From: Roseomonas sp.
GTDB lineage: Bacteria > Pseudomonadota > Alphaproteobacteria > Acetobacterales > Acetobacteraceae
DNA: 64,000 nucleotides
Reading direction: 5' to 3'
NCBI GenBank assembly: GCA_020249265.1
Contig: JADCGA010000017.1
Location: 1-64,000, forward strand
Part shown: piece after piece, positions 60,098 to 64,000 of the stretch
How positions within the stretch are numbered: the stretch's first letter is position 1
Layout of the letters: each line of letters opens with the position of its first letter
Position numbers and translations under genes: made by a program
The notes under the pieces: generated by a model
Databases searched by the model: none
Seen by the model: only the letters and a program-made list of their open reading frames with translations
Told to the model about the DNA's origin: nothing

Positions 60098-61312
60098 TAG
60101 GTGGTGAATAACGGCATGGCGAGGGTGGTGGAAAATCCAATGGTGAAGACCGCCGCGCCAATCACCCAAATGCCACGAGAAATTGCCAAGTCTGGCGCTC
60201 CTGAGAATAGGGCGATGTTCCGGGGCTTGCCTTGCCGCGTCAATGTGCCGTTTCGCCTGGGCGCGCGCTATGTTATGCAGCGACTATGGCCTCAACCCGG
60301 GCCAGATCCTCAGAACGACCCGGCACGCCCCCCCGCAGCCCGGCCAGAGAGGCTCTCGGCGCGTGTCTTTCCGCCCCCCCCTCTCGCCCCGCGGCGCGTC
60401 CGCGGCGGCGCTGGGTGCTGCTGCGCTTTGGTTTCCTCGCGACGATCTGGGGGCTGATCGCGGCTTCGCTGGTTTTGATCGCCCTGGCCTGGGATTTGCC
60501 GCGCCCGGAATCGGCGCTGGCCACAACGCGCCGGCCGTCCACCACGCTACTGGCCTCGGACGGCAAGCTGCTGGCTACCAATGGTGATTTATATGGGGAA
60601 ACACTCCGGCTGCGCCACATGCCGGCGCATCTGCCGGCGGCCTTCATCGCTATTGAGGATCGGCGCTTTCGCGACCATTGGGGCATAGACCCGATCGGGC
60701 TGGTGCGCGCGGTGCATGTCAATTTCACCTCGGGCCGCGTGGTGCAGGGGGGGTCAACGCTCACGCAACAATTGGCGAAGAACCTGTTCCTGACGCCGGA
60801 ACGCAGCCTGAAGCGCAAGGCACAGGAAGCCATGCTGGCCTTTTGGCTGGAACAGCGTTTCAGCAAGGATGAATTGCTGGAGATTTATTTGAACCGCGTC
60901 TATCTCGGCGCCGGCACCTATGGCGTGGATGCGGCGGCGCGGCTTTACTTTGGCGTTTCGGCACGGCGGCTGACGCCGGGACAGGCGGCGGTGCTGGCAG
61001 GGCTGCCCAAATCGCCCTCACGCCTCAATCCGCGCGTCAATCAAGGGGCGGCACTGGCGCGCGCCTTGGAAGTACTGACCGCCATGACCGAAACCGGCGC
61101 GCTGACAGCGACCCAGGCCTTGCAGGCAGCCGAGGCCATTCAATTCGCGCCGGCACCTTCACGCGATGCCGGCTGGTTCGCCGATTGGGTTCAGGATGGC
61201 ATGGCGGGCCGCGCGCCTGGCAATGCTGACCTGGTATTGCGCAGCACGCTTGACCCCGTGCTGCAAGCCGCCGCCGAGGCGCGGATTGACGCCATCCTGG
61301 CCGGGCCGGGCG
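60097..61312. repeat. duplication copy B
   Basis: This is the second copy of the MFS/PBP start segment (56794-58010). It contains a remnant of the MFS start and the first part of the intact PBP. Most differences from copy A are silent third-base changes in the PBP. Confidence 0.9.
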
Positions 61313-62166
61313 CCCGGGCCGGGGTATTCCAGGGCGCCGTGGTCGCGATGGATGCCGCAACCGGTGCGGTGCGTGCCATGGCGGGCGGCAAGGATTACCG
61401 CAATAGCCCCTTCAACCGCGCCACCCAGGCGCGGCGCCAGCCCGGCAGCGCTTTCAAGCCCTTCATCTTCCTTGCCGCGCTGGAAGCCGGGCTTGGCACG
61501 CAGGATATGGTTGCAGATACGACGCTTAATCTTGGAGGCTGGTCACCAAGCAATGGGCAATGGCGCGCGCGCGGTGAAATCACGGTTGAGGAGGCTTTGG
61601 CGCAAAGCGTGAATACCTCGGCCGTGCGGCTGATGCAGCGCGTCGGCGGGCATCGCAAGGTGGCGGAAGCGGCGCGGCGCGCAGGGCTTGATGGTCCTTT
61701 CCCGCGCGATGCAACAATCGCGCTTGGCACCGGCGAAGTGGCTTTGCTTGATCTGGTGGCGGCTTACGCGCCTTTTGCAAATGGCGGCTTTCGTGTGGAA
61801 CCTTTTGGCGTCGCGCAGGTGCAGGCTGAAGGGCGGCCATGGCCCTTGCCGCGGCCTCAGCCCGAACGCGCCTTTTCGCCTGAACATATGGAAGCCATGC
61901 GCAGCATGATGGCAGCCGTGGTGGCGCGCGGGACCGGGCGCGCAGCGGCCATCCCGGGCCGGAGCGTTATCGGCAAGACTGGCACTACCCAGGAATATCG
62001 CGACGCCTGGTTCATCGGCATTAGTGGCGGCCTTGTGATGGGCGTTTGGCTTGGCAATGATGATGGCGTGCCGATGGATAATGTCGCGGGCGGCGGCTTG
62101 CCCGCGCGGTTGTTCCGCGAAATCCTGGAAAGCGCCAGCAGCGATAGAGCGCCTTCTCCGCGTTAG
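60286..62166 (+). CDS. class A penicillin-binding protein (PBP1a)
   Basis: This 626-residue protein is complete. A membrane helix near residue 45 leads to the GT51 domain (EDRRFRDHWGID, GGSTLTQQLAKN, YLNRVYLGAGTYGVDAAARL). The transpeptidase domain follows with its three motifs: SxxK (PGSAFKPFIFLAALEAG), SxN (AQSVNTSAVRLM) and KTGTT (SVIGKTGTTQEYRDAW). It polymerises and crosslinks peptidoglycan in the periplasm. It is the intact member of the duplicated pair. The ATG at 60286 fits the shared promoter gap. Confidence 0.92.
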   Translation: MASTRARSSERPGTPPRSPAREALGACLSAPPSRPAARPRRRWVLLRFGFLATIWGLIAASLVLIALAWDLPRPESALATTRRPSTTLLASDGKLLATNGDLYGETLRLRHMPAHLPAAFIAIEDRRFRDHWGIDPIGLVRAVHVNFTSGRVVQGGSTLTQQLAKNLFLTPERSLKRKAQEAMLAFWLEQRFSKDELLEIYLNRVYLGAGTYGVDAAARLYFGVSARRLTPGQAAVLAGLPKSPSRLNPRVNQGAALARALEVLTAMTETGALTATQALQAAEAIQFAPAPSRDAGWFADWVQDGMAGRAPGNADLVLRSTLDPVLQAAAEARIDAILAGPGARAGVFQGAVVAMDAATGAVRAMAGGKDYRNSPFNRATQARRQPGSAFKPFIFLAALEAGLGTQDMVADTTLNLGGWSPSNGQWRARGEITVEEALAQSVNTSAVRLMQRVGGHRKVAEAARRAGLDGPFPRDATIALGTGEVALLDLVAAYAPFANGGFRVEPFGVAQVQAEGRPWPLPRPQPERAFSPEHMEAMRSMMAAVVARGTGRAAAIPGRSVIGKTGTTQEYRDAWFIGISGGLVMGVWLGNDDGVPMDNVAGGGLPARLFREILESASSDRAPSPR

Positions 62167-62253
62167 AGTATCGCCCATAAGCTTTGCGCCGCGTGACTTG
62201 GCGGGGCTGATCACTCTATGCTTGCCCAATAAAGCCGTCGGGAGAATGCCCCC

Positions 62254-63687
62254 ATGCCCACCACCCTGATCCGCAAGACCGATCTGATTGTCGCCTGGGA
62301 TGCGTCCGAGAAATCCCACACCTATCTGCCCGATGCGGATATGGCCTTCACCGATGGCGTGCTGCGTTTTGTCGGCCGGCATTATGAAGGCCCCGCTGAT
62401 GAGGTGATGGATGGCAAGGGCCTGATGATCATGCCAGGTCTGGTGAATATCCATTCCCACCCATCCAGTGAGCCGATCAATAAGGGCTTTCTGGATGAGA
62501 TCGGCTCACCGGGGCTCTATAATTCCTCGCTTTACGAATACATGCCGATCTTCCGTGCGGATGCGGAAGCAGTGCCGCATTGCGTGCGTGTGGCGCTTTC
62601 CGAATTGCTGCTTTCGGGCGTGACGACGCTGGCTGATCTTTCCATGGCACATCCGGGCTGGTTGGATTTGCTGGCGGAAGCAGGCATGCGGGTTTGCGTG
62701 GCGCCGATGTTCCGCTCGGCCCGCTGGTACACCAAGAATGGCCATGTGGTTGAATATGAATGGGACGAAAAAGCCGGCGAGAAGGCGATGGAAGAAGCGC
62801 TGCGCCTGGTCGAACGTGCCGAGCAGCATGAATGCGGCCGGCTTTTCGGCATGGTGGTGCCAGCGCAGATTGATACCTGCTCGGCCGGGCTTTTGAAGGA
62901 TAGCCGGGCTGAGGCCAATAAGCGCGGGCTTTCCTGGCAGGTGCATGCGGCGCAATCCGTGGTGGAGTTCCATGAAATCACGCGCCGGCATGGCACAACG
63001 CCGATTGGCTGGCTTGATTCGCTCGGGCTGCTCGGCGAACGCGCGATCATCGGCCATGGGATTTTTCTGGATGATCATCCTTCCACGCGCTGGCATACGG
63101 AAACCGATCTGAAGCGGTTGGCGGAAACCGGCACCACAGTTGCGCATTGCCCAACGGTTTTTGCGCGTCGCGGTATCGCTTTGCGTGATCTTGGGCGTTA
63201 CATGCGAAATGGCGTGAATATGGGGATCGGCACGGATACCTATCCGCATAATATGCTGGATGAAATGCGCTTGGCCACGCATATTGCGCGCACCCAGGCC
63301 AATTCGCCGCGCACGTTACGCACCACGGATTTATTCAATGCTGCGACCATTGGTGGTGCGCTGGCGCTGGGGCGCGACGATATCGGGCGACTTGCCGTGG
63401 GCTGCAAGGCGGATTTCTCGCTGGTGGATATCACCCACCCCATGATCCGCCCGGCCTACGACCCCATTCGCAGCTTGATCTATGCGGCGGGTGACCGCGC
63501 CTTGAAGGCGGTATTCGTGGATGGCCGCAAGGTTGTGGAAAATGGCGAGGTACTGACCATGGATTATCGCCAGGCCGCCGAACATTTGCATGAAGCTCAG
63601 CAGCGCCTGGTGGCCAAGGTGCCACAGCAGGATTGGGCGCATCGCACGGCGGAGAAAATCGCGCCCCCCACTTTTCATTGGTCTTGA
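62254..63687 (+). CDS. amidohydrolase (chlorohydrolase/cytosine deaminase-like)
   Basis: This 477-residue TIM-barrel amidohydrolase shows the metal-binding HxH in LVNIHSHPSSEPINKGFL (about residue 70), QVHAAQSVVEFHEITRR (His near 232), IGHGIFLDDHPSTRW (His near 267) and the catalytic Asp in GIGTDTYPHNMLDEM (about 330). It resembles chlorohydrolases and aminohydrolases that act on s-triazine or purine-like rings. The natural substrate is not evident. The next gene is a second amidohydrolase, so they may act in one pathway. Confidence 0.83.
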   Translation: MPTTLIRKTDLIVAWDASEKSHTYLPDADMAFTDGVLRFVGRHYEGPADEVMDGKGLMIMPGLVNIHSHPSSEPINKGFLDEIGSPGLYNSSLYEYMPIFRADAEAVPHCVRVALSELLLSGVTTLADLSMAHPGWLDLLAEAGMRVCVAPMFRSARWYTKNGHVVEYEWDEKAGEKAMEEALRLVERAEQHECGRLFGMVVPAQIDTCSAGLLKDSRAEANKRGLSWQVHAAQSVVEFHEITRRHGTTPIGWLDSLGLLGERAIIGHGIFLDDHPSTRWHTETDLKRLAETGTTVAHCPTVFARRGIALRDLGRYMRNGVNMGIGTDTYPHNMLDEMRLATHIARTQANSPRTLRTTDLFNAATIGGALALGRDDIGRLAVGCKADFSLVDITHPMIRPAYDPIRSLIYAAGDRALKAVFVDGRKVVENGEVLTMDYRQAAEHLHEAQQRLVAKVPQQDWAHRTAEKIAPPTFHWS

Positions 63688-63750
63688 AACGCGCCCCGGC
63701 AGGGGCTTCAATCATTTTGAACTCACCCTTGGTGGAAAAGGAACCTACCC

Positions 63751-64000
63751 ATGACCGATATCGTGATCCGTGGCGGCGTTGTGGTGGATGGCACAGGGGC
63801 TGCACCGTTTGAGGCGGATGTCGCCATGGCCGGCGGGCGCATTACCGCCATTGGCCAGGTGCCGGAACGCGGCGCGACAGAAGTTGACGCGCGCGGCAAG
63901 CTGGTGACACCGGGCTTTGTTGATATCCACACGCATTATGATGGGCAGGCGGTGTGGGATTCCCATTTGGCACCTTCCGCCTGGCATGGCGTGACGACGG
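63751..64000 (+). CDS. D-aminoacylase/amidohydrolase, 5' part cut by window end
   Basis: The first 83 residues are visible: MTDIVIRGGVVVDGTGAAPF and the HxH motif VDIHTHYDGQAVWD near residue 60, followed by AWHGVTT. The opening and motif are typical of N-acyl-D-amino-acid deacylase-type amidohydrolases. An AAAGGAA site lies upstream of the ATG. The rest is outside the window, so active-site completeness cannot be checked. Confidence 0.8.
   Translation, partial: MTDIVIRGGVVVDGTGAAPFEADVAMAGGRITAIGQVPERGATEVDARGKLVTPGFVDIHTHYDGQAVWDSHLAPSAWHGVTT

Larger units (their letters stand above)
58831..60189 (-). pseudogene. MFS transporter remnant (copy B), split by IS630
   Basis: The segments 60098-60189 and about 58831-58928 match the 5' end of the intact MFS gene: the first from the TTG start site to the start of loop one (FTIGFSTTLAMPLFTTY), the second continuing with weak similarity to LGGLSDRIGRKP. 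An IS630 element sits between them at a TA. The rest of the gene is missing. The similarity is clear near 60100 and fades at the other end. Confidence 0.7.

Noticed and set aside
1-64000. tRNA, rRNA or other RNA genes
   Set aside because: I saw no cloverleaf with a TTCGA arm and no ribosomal sequence; an automated scan could still find one.

Overview
The window is a GC-rich chromosomal segment of an alphaproteobacterium. The min operon, the DUF1285/Nudix/DUF6111/CCA block, the hflK-hflC-DUF2065-degP block, a Tim44-like protein and the MoxR/DUF58/DUF4159 trio all fit that class. The many solute-binding proteins and CoA-linked enzymes suggest Rhodospirillales, probably an Acetobacteraceae (Roseomonas-like) soil or water heterotroph. 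The family placement is an inference from gene content. No rRNA, tRNA or CRISPR array was recognised.

Layout. 1-980: edge of a decayed IS3-family element followed by a gene-poor, lower-GC stretch. 985-4060: rpmE, pdxY, a two-CBS protein and a polar amino-acid binding protein. 4080-8660 (minus): MoxR ATPase, DUF58 and a 907-residue DUF4159 membrane protein in overlapping frames. 8765-11454 (plus): DUF1285, Nudix CoA pyrophosphatase, DUF6111, CCA-adding enzyme. 11463-15202: an FAD-linked 2-hydroxyacid oxidase divergent from a HisD-like dehydrogenase and an SDR. 15206-18468: BLUF photoreceptor, FkbM methyltransferase, then the divergent epmA/epmB pair for EF-P lysylation. 18578-23029: a LivK-like binding protein, L,D-transpeptidase, RibA, an orphan response regulator and a histidine phosphatase. 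23196-27935: Tim44-like protein, a 692-residue partner of the DUF4159 group, and minCDE. 28189-31374: a four-gene plus-strand operon (NMT1-like protein, thioesterase, 2-hydroxyacid dehydrogenase, alpha/beta hydrolase).

31378-33356 holds a membrane-anchored pentapeptide-repeat protein split by a nine-G tract. 33476-38297: an isolated EF-G, a TctC-type binding protein and a urate module (uraH, puuD). 38432-42471: serA, then bdhA, patatin and tam with overlapping or adjacent frames. 42745-46924: CoA racemase/transferase, acyl-CoA synthetase and acyl-CoA dehydrogenase. 46974-52166: Mrp ATPase divergent from hflK-hflC-DUF2065 and a DegP protease. 52220-55657: an SDR lacking the usual catalytic Tyr, a flavin monooxygenase and a vapBC-type toxin-antitoxin pair.

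55732-62166 is the most rearranged part. A divergent MFS/penicillin-binding-protein segment exists twice. In the first copy the MFS gene is whole and the PBP is cut off after its glycosyltransferase domain. In the second the MFS is a remnant broken by an IS630 element at a TA site and the PBP is whole. Between them lies an AT-rich island with a small secreted protein. The window ends with two amidohydrolases, the second cut by the window edge.

The observations most worth following are the G-tract switch in the pentapeptide protein, the duplicated PBP with its free-standing GT51 domain, the separation of the fourth DUF4159-group gene from its partners, and the unusual isolated EF-G.
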